DNA of 64,000 nucleotides from Tenebrio molitor (GCF_963966145.1 NC_091050.1:7936001-8000000), one strand, 5' to 3'. Positions 49,116-60,784 are shown, numbered from the stretch's first letter. Made by a program: numbers and translations. Notes: generated by a model from the sequence alone, not told the origin.

Positions 49116-50138
49116 TTACCAGCCGCCGCCGCCGCCGCCTTCATCAACATAAACATAATTATTTGCCTTGTGTACATTTTAGAACAAATTCTACTCATGC
49201 TACTCACCGGATTTCCACGGACTGCCGCCGCCACCCCCTCCGTATCCACCGCCGCCGCCTCCACCGTATCCGCCACCGCCACCATGTCCGCCGCCGCCGC
49301 CTCCACTAGGTACGATGATTTTAATGATTTTGACAATTTGGCCACCGCCGCCGCCTCCTCCGCCACCGCCGTATCCACCACCACCTCCTCCGCCGGACTT
49401 CCATCCACCGCCTCCTCCGCTGCTGGATTTCCATCCTCCGCCTCCTCCTCCCCCAGATTGCCAGCCACCACCACCTCCTCCAGACTGCCAACCGCCGCCT
49501 CCTCCCGATTGCCAACCGCCGCCTCCTCCTCCTGACTGCCAGCCGCCGCCGCCACCTCCGCCTCCGCCACCTCCAAGGTGACCTCCTACAACAACAATAT
49601 TGTTTTACATAAAAATCTATCATAATTTTATCATGTTTACAATCATATCATCTTTATTTGTGAGCTCATTGACTTACAACTTTCACTAGTATTTGTCTTT
49701 CTGACGGAGTGTTAATTGATTAATTAAGTAGTCAGTAAATATAAATGTGCAAAGTACACAGTCGTCACCTTGACAGCTGCTGTCATCGTCAAAGAATAAT
49801 TTTAGAAAGAAAGTTATGGTCTCAATGGAAGCCGGCTTCAATAATATTTTCGCAGATACATTGTAAAGTTTAAATATAGAGGATATTTTTTTTAAATCTT
49901 ATTTAAGAATGAATATATGTAGTTAAGTCAACAGATAAGACCAATGACTTCATTAGTGAACCAATAGCAACAGAAATTTTAATAATGAACATTTTTTAAA
50001 TAAAAAAAAAAAATTGCTAACCTTCGGCGAAGTTGGCCGCAATAGACACCACCAGGACACAAACAAACACCTATAAAAATAAATAATAAATATATAAATA
50101 TTTTACAATTTTATATTTTATTTTATTTTTACCTTCAT
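49116..50138 (-). CDS. Gly/Trp-rich secreted structural protein D
   Basis: Exons 50138-50133, 50070-50022, 49585-49208 and 49138-49116 join to 151 residues. MK is followed by the 49-nt signal exon VFVCVLVVSIAANFAE and a mature chain GGHLGGGGG. Then come GGGWQSGGG modules (four), WKSSSGGG and WKSGGG modules, the central motif QIVKIIKIIVPSGG, a GGHGGG/GGYGGG half, and a final SPWKSGGGGGGGW. It ends in a single Trp where A-C have two. The opposite strand gives long poly-Pro and poly-Ala frames that are only shadows. Signal peptide, central motif and promoter are closest to gene C, which suggests C and D arose by inverted duplication. The last acceptor (GATGAAG) lacks a good pyrimidine tract, so the 3' end is slightly less certain. 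AATAAA on the minus strand lies at 48983-48978. Confidence 0.88.
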
Positions 50139-50149
50139 GATTGCTTTCA

Positions 50150-50250
50150 GGAGGTGACTGACTGGAAACCCTTTTCACTGGATTTTATATAGGAGAAGAG
50201 TTAGTCCCCTCTTTCGTCTTTGAATTTTAACACATCGGCCCCTCTATTTG
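50150..50250 (-). promoter_or_regulatory. Promoter of Gly/Trp-rich gene D
   Basis: On the minus strand: AATAGAGGGGCCGATG at 50248-50233, a second AGAGGGGACT at 50212-50203, TATATAAA at 50191-50184 and initiator TCAGTC at 50161-50156. The initiator A is 32 bases from the TATA start. Confidence 0.75.
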
Positions 50251-51689
50251 CACAAACATAATAACAATATTCTCTTGCAATTATGTTTGTTTTTGTTGCC
50301 CACTTATAAAAAATATTTGTTGCATCAAAGATTACATGAAAGTACTTCCGGACTGTTGACTTCGAGTAATCGGATGAACACCATAAAAGTGAAATAAAAC
50401 GTTTAGAGACACGAGATCCATTGTAGTTTACGTAAAGTTTTATGACAGTTTTGAGGAAGTTTTACAAAGAGTTGAATAGAAATTCATCGAGGTGTGCTCA
50501 TTTTTGAAGGCGATTTTGCAAGAAGGTCAATTTTATTGACAATGAATGGTTTATCAAGTGTTGTATCTTAAATTCTGAACGAAGGCAGTAAATAGGTGTA
50601 GCAATCGAACATTAATGAAATTAAGGTGCTAATAGTAAATAACGCAAATAGCATTTTGTATCCTTTAAAACTGCCTTTCATTATTTGATGAAAAAGACCT
50701 TAAACAACACTTATCTTGCAAATTTTTAAAGCGGCGAAATGAAATTAGCCTTGTACGGTAATTTTGTTCTTGTTGCGAAATAAAAAAATCATTCTAACCA
50801 ACGTGCATGTATAATGTATATTTTCCAAAATTTAAGAATTCTGTGCCACTCTATAAAAATATAAATTAATTTGTACTGGCATAAAAAATATAATATACAT
50901 ATAGAGAAATATCGTACACTAACATCTTTAACATTAGGGAGAAATGAAGAACAATAAAAAAACAACAAAATACCATCATCATCTTGTATTTTAGAGAAAG
51001 GTCTAGCAGTATCAACTTCCTGCATTTAGTGTAATGCAGTATCCTACAAAAAGCAACGTATACTCATTTCTGTATTCGTTCAAACACCTACATTAAATAA
51101 ACTAAATAGGTACTATCTGCAAACCAAAAAATGTACTTCTTAATTTCTGCCCCCAACAAGTTTATGAAATAGTTTCTGTATGTATGAATATTATTTATAA
51201 CCAAAACTAGTTCATAATATTTGTTAATTTCTGCTCAATTTTTAGTTTAACTTCAGTCATAAAATTCATAGTGTAAAATTCACGTGAGTGTGTCAATTTA
51301 TCAGAGTTGAAAACTAAATCATTTTAAATAAATAACTAGACATTATTTTTTAATAAACAAAATAGAAAATGCATTGTTGTATTTTTTGTTTAATAGAATA
51401 GAAAATCCTTAGACACATGTTTAGAGAAGGGGACATGCTATATAAATAGAGATAAGCTACGGTACTTATATTAGTACCTGCAGCAGTGATTTCAAGAGTG
51501 TGTCTAGTTCAAGAAAATTAGCGAATGTGCTAATCCAACATACTCGTACACCAGTACTTATTTATTATTCCCGACATTGATCCAAAAGACTCAAATTTTT
51601 TAACGTAGTCACCAAAGAGACTAAATCCATATTTTATGTTGTAATAGTATGATTTGATTAAGAAAAAAAATGTGCCTTGGGCCACTCAT

Positions 51690-52440
51690 ATACTTCGATC
51701 ATCACTGCAAATAATTTCGGACATTATTTTTACTTTGGTTACCAATATCTTCTAAAAATATACTATTAGATTTACTACTAAATTACAAACCTACATCTGC
51801 TGGTAATTTTAACACTAGAGAACTACACCGTATTGAAAATATTTTTGTAAAGGTCAATTCTCTTCTAACAAAACTCGTTGACCACACTGACATATTATTA
51901 CAGCTTGATTCTCATTTTTCTCAAAATAAAGAACAATAACACAAGCTGGGAAATTTTATTTATACGAGTACCGATAATATGGCATAAATTGAAATACTGA
52001 ATTTAACGATTTTGTAGGTAATACTAAAGACAGTTTTCACAAATTCATCAATATGATTATGTATTATTATTTTCTTTCGTTTCTTGTTGTAAAAGTAAAT
52101 TCTAAGGTACCGCAACCTGTTGTTTGGTATAATAATACACTTAAGCAGATGAAAGCACAATTATCTTCTTTTTTTTTAAACGAACTCTTTTCCATCACTA
52201 GTAATTGTAAAGTAAAAGCAACTGCAAATTCTCTTGGGAAATCTTATAAAGCTGGTCGAAATTGCAGTTAACGATGAGTTTGTTAAAAATTCTAATAACT
52301 GAATAAGAACTTTGTGGTCAGTAAATACTAAACACTCTACTGACGTTAATTACGATAGCAACAATTGTAGATTGAATGCTAAAGATTTCTCTCATTATTT
52401 ATATAACATCATCACTAGTATTGTGAGCCGTTTATGTTTA
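51690..52440 (+). pseudogene. Possible decayed non-LTR retrotransposon fragment
   Basis: Broken plus-strand frames contain PQPVVWYNNTLKQMKAQL and, further on, NCRLNAKDFSHYLYNIITSI. These resemble the stretch between endonuclease and reverse transcriptase in LINE elements (PWW/YNxxL... and ...NAxxFNxYFxNI...). Stops and frame shifts interrupt it everywhere and no YADD-type catalytic motif is present. Assignment is tentative. Confidence 0.3.
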
Positions 52441-53176
52441 TGTCCGTTTATGTGACCCCGTTATTTTAATGTGGGTAAATAATTATTGTAATTTCAATAA
52501 AATTGTAGTGGTTCTGTTTTTTACTTAATAATTCTGTGCACTACCTTGAACCTACACATATTCTCGTAGAAGGTAGAGATGTTGTGGCATTAATGTACAT
52601 CTTATAAAAATATTAAAGCTGCAATATTTTGCCCACTTTCAGTATTATTACAATTGATACAAACAATAAATCTACAGCGATATCATCTTTCTCTGACCGG
52701 TTAAAAATTGCAGCAGTTATGCTCATGGTTTATAATTTAAAGAATAGTGGACACGATTCTTACACTCATTTTTAACATTTTGAGAAATTTCTGGTGTTAA
52801 ACGACTTTTTCAGGAAACACTTCAGAAAATGCAGATTTTGTAATAATCTTTTTCACAAAATGAAAATTTATTTTTTTGTATGTAATAAAAATAGTAAATT
52901 GTCTTATTAGGATTAAAAGTGGTACAGAGACAGTTTCGGCTTTTATTTTGTTTACATTATTTAGTTGTTTTCTTCAAATCAACGAAGTGTTAAACTATTA
53001 GTTGCAAGTAAAAATTTTTAAGCCTAGGATGAAAAGTACTTTTATTCCTAGGAGGTAAAAGTGTTGTCTTAGTAACACGTAACTTTTTTGTACAGTTATA
53101 AAAACATCAACTTTAGTGACAGAAAACGGTATTAAAAGTAGGTAACCTCTTTTAAGACGGTTGGAGAAATAGTATA

Positions 53177-53297
53177 TTTCAAACCAAGGTAAGAAAGTGG
53201 TTTCTTGCAGACCGCAGGCAAAGATTATAAACCGAGTCGTAGACGAGGTTTGTAAGTGCCTAAGGTCTGCAAGGACACTTTCTTAACAAGGTTTGAA
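53177..53297. repeat. Long imperfect hairpin
   Basis: The left arm runs TTTCAAACC, GTAAGAAAGTG, CTTGCAGACC, AGGCA, ATAAACC. The right arm, inverted, runs TTCAAACC, TTAAGAAAGTG, CTTGCAGACC, AGGCA, ACAAACC. The loop is GAGTCGTAGACGAG. About 50 bases per arm pair with small gaps. It probably belongs to a transposon of the type with internal CGAGxCGxAGxCGAG palindromes. Confidence 0.7.
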
Positions 53298-53302
53298 TAC
53301 AA

Positions 53303-53725
53303 TTTTTTTCCCTACCGGCACAACTTTGTTGAAAAAAGTCAAAAAAGATGGTTATATTCGTGATTAAAACGAAAATTTTGAGAATTGAATAGTAGGCTGT
53401 GTTATTTGTTTAATTAACTTGTCATCGCATTTGAAGATTTGAGGTTTGTTCGAAAATTTGATATAAACAGGGTAAAGTAATCTACCTACCTAGCTTATCT
53501 GTTTATTTTCCAGATTATATGATTGACCTACCAACTTACTTCATTGAATTGGCTTTCATTTATCAATAACTTATTTCACTTTTGACACTTTTAACATTTG
53601 TATTTTGGTACAGTTTTACCATAAACATTTCATGATTAACTTTCTTACCTTAGCGAGAAAGTTGAATTTTCTCACCTCAAATGAGGTATCCACAGCCTAC
53701 ATTTCTAACCGGTAGGGAGAAAAAA
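53303..53725. repeat. Inverted CCGGTAGGG ends, possible MITE
   Basis: TTTTTTTCCCTACCGG at 53303-53318 is inverted as CCGGTAGGGAGAAAAAA at 53709-53725, with no coding sequence between. It abuts the hairpin at 53177-53297 and may be part of the same composite element. Confidence 0.45.
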
Positions 53726-53968
53726 TATTTTTTTTATAACCAGTAGGAATCGTTCCAAGTTCTCTTTGTAGCCTGCTTACTGTTGCAATTTTTTTAAATA
53801 CCTTTTTATTGTATTGTTTCACTTTTTAATTCAGAGATGACTATTGTTGATAGAAAAAAAAATATCCACTTTTCAATACGTTTATTAAAAAAAATCACAT
53901 ACGAAGCATAGAATACTTATAAAAATAATATTCACAGATAAGAAATTAAAAATAATTATTTTAAATTA

Positions 53969-56900
53969 CTAATAGTGTCCTGAATACGAGCCGGCACTGG
54001 CTCCTGCAAAGCCTGAAATTATTTATCACTTAGTACTTGGCTGCAAAAAAGTTATAAATATCTTACTCGAACCACCGGCAAAAGATCCTGCCTTGGCGAA
54101 AGATCCCGACTTGGCGAAAGCTCCCGATCCCGATCCTGATCCCGAAATCCCCAAATTTCCTCCTAAACCATGTTTTCCAAACAACCCTCCCAACAGTCCT
54201 GAGAATCCTGCTCCTGCGTTGCTGCTTGAACCAGCGTAGCCGCCACCAAAGGATCCTCCTTTAACACCACCAAAGGATGCCGCTCCAGCATTGGCACCGC
54301 TGTAAGCGCCGGAACCACTATGCGATCCGGCAAGATTGCCAAACGATCCACCTCCAGATAGTCCACCAATTGAGCCTTTAATATGATTGTTTCCGGCGCC
54401 GATTCCAACGCCAAATCCACCGGGTAATCCGAATGAGCCACTTCCTGAAGTTCCGAAAGAAGTACTTCCCGATGAACCAAATGCATGTCCACCTGCAGCT
54501 CCTAACAATCCACCTTCAGCTCCTAACGATCCACCTCCAGCTCCTAACGATCCACCTCCAGAAGCACCGTGAGAGCCGGCACCTCCTAAGTTACCTCCGT
54601 ACGATCCGCCGCCTGAAGTACTACCAGATACACCACCGGAGGATAAATCGCTGCCGCCAGTAACAGAACCGTCTGGTTTCTGGATAATGACGTTCCCTGT
54701 AGCGAAACCGCTACCGTCTCCGTTTCCGCTACCGTCTCCGTTTCCGCTACCGCCTCCATTTCCGCTGCCGGAGATTGAAGAACCGGAAGAACCAGATATG
54801 CTTGATCCAGATCCACCACCCAGAGGTTTTAACTGGGGTTGAGATCCTGAATTGGTGAAATAACCAGTTTCAAAAGTCTTTTGTCCACTTATCGAGCCTG
54901 GACTGGGTGCAGTTCCACCAGTCGAAAACGAACTTCCCGTGGAAGTACCATAAGATCCTGAAGGCTTATCCTGTCCTGAACCTTGTGTAGAGCCAGGTTT
55001 TTCTACAATTACACTTCCAGTAGCAAATCCTGGACCTGATCCAACACTTCCTGGAAGTTGATTTTTGTCGGTCGTTTCAACTGTGCTGTCTATCTTCTCG
55101 TTAATTATTCCACCAGTTACTCCAGGACCTGATCCTGGTCCTTCTGGTTTATCGTTGCCTGTGGTTTGAGTACCGTCAGCTTTCTGTACGAGTACGCTAC
55201 CAGTTGCAAATCCAGTTCCTCCGGTTTTGTCAGTTTGGTCTTTTAGTGTTTCAGCTCCGGGTGAACCAGATGTTGCAAGATCGGTTTTTCCTACGAATAT
55301 GAAATCTGGATTTATGGGGGTATAACCAATAGGTTTAGAGGGAACAGGTCCACTTGCAACTGGTGGGTGTAAATTTACTGACGGTTTTGGTATATTATAG
55401 TAAGTAGTTACGTATCCATTACCTGAAGAAATGTGATTGTTAGGTCCAGGTACTCCGGGGTGTTTTGGAGTCAAAAGTGTATTAGCACCAGACTGTGTCG
55501 TTGATTGAGATCCAGTATTGATCGTGGATGTTATACCAGGAGTCGATGAGATACTGCTGCTAATACTTCCACTAGGTCCGGGAAAAGGTCCTGTATATTT
55601 ATTTCCAGAAGATCCAACTTGTGGAATGGAAGATGCTGGTACACTATGGAGAATGCTTCCGTTGGGGCCTGGGAAAGGTCCTTTGCAACATGGACCTTTC
55701 GATCCACCACTTTGGCTCACTCCTCCAATAATAGAACCTGTAGATCCGTGTGAACCAAATGCACCACTTGTTCCATGGGTGCCAAATACACCACCTTCTG
55801 TTACATGTCCAGTCCCATGATGATCACTTGTTCCATGGGTGCCAAATACACCACCTCCTGTTACATGTCCAGTCCCATGATGCCCAGGAATTGCAGGAAC
55901 GGATGATGCTGGTTTACTGTCGTGAATGCTTCCGTTCGGTCCTGGAAATGGTCCTTTACAGCATGGACCTTTAGAACCGCCAGTGGTTCCGACTCCGTGA
56001 CCTCCGTATGTTCCGCCGATGCCTGCTCCTGATGATGGGAATGAACCGCCCGCGCTGGGAACTGCAGGTACTGAAGAAGCAGGTTTGCTGTCATGGATGC
56101 TTCCAGAAGGCCCCGGAAAAGGTCCTTTCGAACCTCCGTGAACACCTGTAGACCCAGTGTGAACTCCAAAACTTCCACTACCACTTCCAAAACTATTTGA
56201 TCCACTAGTACCATGACTTCCAAAACTTCCAGATCCAATTCCTCCGATACCAGAGGGTACATGTCCATGAATACCACTTCCTATTGGTTTTACATGACCG
56301 CTGCTCCCTGATGGAATAGTAGTTGGTGCGAATACTCCTCCAGTTCCGAAACCAGAGCCAGAACCAGAACCAAAGCCTCCACTACCTATTGGTTTTACAT
56401 GACTTGGCGTTCCTGAGGGATATGTAGATGGTACCGGCTGACCTCCAGTTACAAAACTGGGACCAGCACCGGGACCATAACCTCCACTACCTATTGGTTT
56501 CACATAACTTGGAGATCCAGAGGGATAAGTTGATGGTACTTGACCTCCAGTCGTTAAACTGGAACCTGTACCAAAGCTCCCAGTGCCTACAGGTTTATTG
56601 GAAATTCCTGATAGAGATCCAGTGCTACTTATGGATTCACCCTTGCTGCTGGATGATTCTATTCCACCGGAAGCACTACCTCCAAAACCACCAGAAACGC
56701 TCGGTGCAATTTGACCCCCAGTTGTAGAACCGGAACCTGTGCCAAAACTGCCAGTTCCTACAGGCTTAACAGAATCTCCCGATATAGATCCAGTGTTACT
56801 AACACTTCCGCCGGTACTACCAGATGATCCACTACCAAATGAACCACTTAGAGATCCTCCTCCAAGACTTCCAGAAGTACCTCCTATAAGTAAAACATTT

Positions 56901-58464
56901 AGTGTTAAAAAACATTTTCTTAGATGATTGAAACTCGCCTGGTAAATATACTCCTGATGGTTTTGTGAGACTATCTGTCGAAGGAGTTCCCCCAGAGCTG
57001 TCAGCGGAAGAACCAGCAATCACGTTGCTATCACTTGATCCACGAGAACTTTCGTCTTGATCTTCTTTAACAGGTACTTCTTTAATTGTACTACCATCAG
57101 AGGAACCAACGGAACCCGATGTGGCTGTATTTGTTGTACTTGCACATTTCTTATCCCCGAAGGTACAACTGGGTCCAGCTCCACCACCAATACCTTAAAA
57201 AATAAAAAAATACAACTGTTTTAAATAAAAATTAATTTTATTTTTTATTACCTCCAGTTCCAAAACCTGATCCAAATCCAATATTTCCACCAGTACCAGC
57301 TCCACCAGACCCTACTGAACCAGTTGTACCTTGTCCAAAACTACTTCCAGTCGTACCAAAAGAACCAGATCCGGAAACACCACCGCTTGATCCAAAACCA
57401 CCACTTCCAGACCCACCCAAACCACCACTTCCAGAACCACCCAAACCACCACTGATTCCGGTGCTGCTTCCTACACTGTCACTTTTAGAACCAGCTCCAC
57501 CGAAGCTACCTCCGCAATTTTTATTTCCAAAACCACAAGAAGCTCCTCCGGCACCGCCAAGTCCTTCGAAACAAACAAGACAAGATTGGAATTTTCTTTT
57601 TTATTAAACAATTACCAGATCCGCCTCCGATGCTTCCTCCAAAACTACCACTTCCAGCGTTGGCTAAACTTCCACTCGCACCACCGCCGCTTCCCACGCT
57701 ACCACCTTTCAAGCCGGTCCCACCTACGCCACCGATAAAGCCGCCTCCACTCGCCGCTTGGCTTCCGGAACTAGCGAAACTGCCACCCTTTGCACCGGCT
57801 CCTCCCAAGTTGCCTCCGAAACCGGTTCCGCCGCCAGCCGAACCCAAAGAACCAGACAATGAACCGGCGCCAGCAGTGGCTCCGGATTGAGCCAATTTTC
57901 CAACCAGATCCTTTAATCCAGGACCAACTTCATTCAAGGAACCGCTGGCAGCGAACGATCCCGAACTTGAACTGCTGAAAGCTAAACGGAAACTGGTTAT
58001 CAAAGTCGATTAACAAAACAGCTTAAACTTACAAGATGATTGCGACGAGGACGACGAGGAGCCTGGAAAAAATATTTATTAACTAACTATTGTTCTCAAT
58101 ATTTTGTTTACAGTCGCGTGTTATGTCAATTTTTCATTACCAAATTTGGAAACAACAATGAATCATGAGTTGACATTGACAAGTGTATCCTGAAAGAATA
58201 TACAGGGCGCTTCTAACAAACACACAATATTTTTGTGCCATTTTAATTAAAAAAAAAGTTTTGGATTCTATTTAATTTTGGATTTTAGCAGAAGGGAGTA
58301 CTCACTGAAACTTCCACTAAAGGCACCCCCTTTAACGTCATGTTGTTGCGCTGCAAAGGATTTAATTGAAAACAATACTTTGATGGTAATTTCACACAAG
58401 TTCACTTACACAGCTTGACTGACACTACAGCTAGGATAAACAATAAATTAAATTTATGTTTCAT
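53969..58464 (-). CDS. Large Ser/Gly-rich secreted protein (~1307 aa)
   Basis: Eight exons join in frame, all introns in phase 1: 58464-58410, 58350-58306, 58062-58033, 57981-57616, 57563-57252, 57193-56939, 56883-54067, 54012-53969. Residues 1-18 are a signal peptide (MKHKFNLLFILAVVSVKL). A poly-Ser linker and a NEVGPGLKDLVGKLAQ helix-like segment follow. Exons 5 and 6 each begin with a Gly-rich block containing a matching Cys pair, SCGFGNKNC and SCTFGDKKC. Exon 6 is acidic (KEVPVKEDQDESS). The huge exon 7 carries GGxFGSGSG repeats, three VKPIGSG units ~105 bp apart, four KGPFPGPxGSI units (two preceded by GPCC), a Thr/Pro/Lys middle section and Ser/Gly repeats. The chain ends SFAGASAGSYSGHY. 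Intron 6 starts with GC rather than GT. A TATAAATAG lies at 58551-58543. Composition suggests cuticle, silk or adhesive; no named family is recognised. Confidence 0.85.
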
Positions 58465-58513
58465 GGTCAACACCGGTGTAATCAGAGACAACGAAACGGA
58501 GCTACAGGTTCTA

Positions 58514-58551
58514 GATGACTACGATCCCAAGACGTTCAGCGCCTATTTATA
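58514..58551 (-). promoter_or_regulatory. Core promoter of the Ser/Gly-rich gene
   Basis: On the minus strand TATAAATAG at 58551-58543 precedes a TCAT initiator-like site near 58517, about 34 bases downstream, and the ATG at 58464. The GGGG motif of genes A-D is absent. Confidence 0.6.
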
Positions 58552-60784
58552 TTATAACGAGTTTGTGTAGGTAAAAAGTATACGGAGTATAATCCGTGAT
58601 GACAAAAAAAAATGTTCCAGCAAATCATCTCCGCGTACCATCACATACTTTTCTTCGATTACATTTTAGCGTTCGGTTTTTCTCAGTATTGCAAAGTTCA
58701 GAATAATTTGAGATTTCCATCACCGTCTTCACACTGACGTTATTGATTAACCAAGGAGTTTCGTAGGTACTGTAATTAACAGTACCAAGGAGGTTTAACA
58801 ACCTTTGGAATGTGGCAGCAAAAAGCACTTCTTTTATTTGCAGAGCCAGAAGTTGCGAATTGTGTCAAATGAATCCTGTACGATCATGACTAAAATTACT
58901 TCAGTTTCGTCGAAAAGACTGTCATTAGGACAAGGTGAAGCTTGCAACGTAGAGGACATTACTGAGAAGCCCACACACCTTAACCTTTCTGTCGCTAAAA
59001 TCTGTGAGGCAATCGCATAAAAAATTATACAGTTCAATTTCTAGGTAGCACTAGTGTAAAAAAATCTGAAATGAATGATGGTGACATGTCGTATCTCACA
59101 GGATTTATTAAACAATGCAAAGTGTGCGGTAGTTGTTACAATCATCGCAACAATAGCATCTGCATCATTCAGTTGCTCAGTGAACACCCATAATTTAGGA
59201 ATATTTACGATTTTGCGCTACCCATTAATTACCATCGCGTTAGCATTATGGTATCAAAGTATGAATGTTTGTTAATGTTGTCTATTACCATATTAAGTAA
59301 CATCACAAACACGAAATCGTGCTGTTGTTATTCTAATAGGTTTTAAGATTGATTGGGAAGTCATGGGAACTCCAACATCCCTTTTTTTCTGACGCCGAAT
59401 ACACCGGTATTACACTTGTTTAATTGTCACGGTTGAAGGAGTTTAATGAGGATTACTATCGAAATACGGTCATCGAAGTTTGTTAGTTTTGTCTTTTGCG
59501 TCAGCTCTGTATTTACTTGGTAAGTTTTTACGCATGAGAGAAAGTCCCAGATTATTTTACAATTTCGCTATGCAAATACAAATAAAAAAATCGGAAATAA
59601 TTCGCTAATTTGACAAGTTGTATTTATTCATGTATAGATAAAGATGGTGTAAGCGTTAAATAAATCTCATATTTGACCAATAGTTTTGCATAAATTTACA
59701 ATCATTAGAATAGATGCCCACGCGGAAAATGACTAATGCACTCGATTGATCCATAATCAGAGGTTATTTTTTCAGGATTCTGTCGCTAAAAATAGTATTA
59801 AGTCATTAATTTTACTAAAACGGCATTCCTTTGATTAATTGGATGGTTTTACGGCTAACAAGACAAGTTGTTTACAATATTGTACATCTTATTATGTAAT
59901 AACTAATGAGTAATGACACAGGTCGTGGAATTTTTCATTTCGATAGTTAATAATAATTAGATTTGATTTCAGGATAAATTACGGCCGAAGCTTTTCCCGG
60001 ATCGAGGTAATTTTTATAATGACATAAATTCCCCACCAAGACATTACATTACATCCTAAAATATGTTCTATTGAAAAACCTAATGTTCGATGGTTCGAAG
60101 GTTAATTGTGCGGTTTGACAATTTTCGTCAATGATGTGAAATATTTCGTCAAATGGGTAAATTTAAAACTAATTAAGTTACAGCCAGCGGCGTTACAAAA
60201 TATTAAAAACTTAACGATCGTTTAAATTGAAACAACAACTTTTATACAGAAAATAGTCACTGTTGTTGACATTACCATAGTTTAATGACAAGTGTTTTTT
60301 TTTTCTCTAATTATCAACGACTTTTGGATAGTACACCAAGATGAAATAAAAAATTGCAAGATAATGTGTTTTAATTTTTGTTACTTCCTAATTTTCGTTA
60401 AACTAAGATTTAAATTTTATTTGCCGATTTTGAACTCTTCGTAATCTTCAGTTTTCTTAAAAATGATTGTTAAACGTTTTAAATTTAATTTTAAAATCAA
60501 AAACTCCTCGAGATTAATTTGCTTTTTCATGACATTTTGACAATAATGTAGTATTCTTAAAAGGAAATATCAACTGAATTGTTTTTAAAATATAAATTTA
60601 TAGAAAATTTTAAAAAGAAATTACAGATTTGATCGTTTTATTTTTAGCAATAATGGTTTTCAGCAAAAATGTTTATAAAAATGTAAAAAATCCTTGCAAT
60701 AACTTTTCTGAATTTTTCCTCCCAAGTTTAAGATTAATGAAAAATAATTTTTAGAATTTTTCAGTATTTGATGTAATGACAATT

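Larger units (their letters stand above)
50250..53968. other. Intergenic upstream of gene D; transposon debris
   Basis: AT-rich. Contains an orphan TATA-like promoter at about 51425-51475, possible LINE remnants (51690-52440), a 30-base palindrome (53022-53053), a long hairpin (53177-53297) and an inverted-repeat pair around 53303-53725. No functional gene was recognised. Confidence 0.5.

Noticed and set aside
49170..49581. Poly-Pro, Ala/Ser-rich and Arg/His-rich plus-strand frames
   Set aside because: Shadows of the Gly-rich coding exon of gene D on the other strand.
49010..49623. Glu/Ala-rich and Arg/Trp-rich minus-strand frames
   Set aside because: Other frames of gene D's GC-rich exon 3; they do not connect to the signal-peptide exon in phase.
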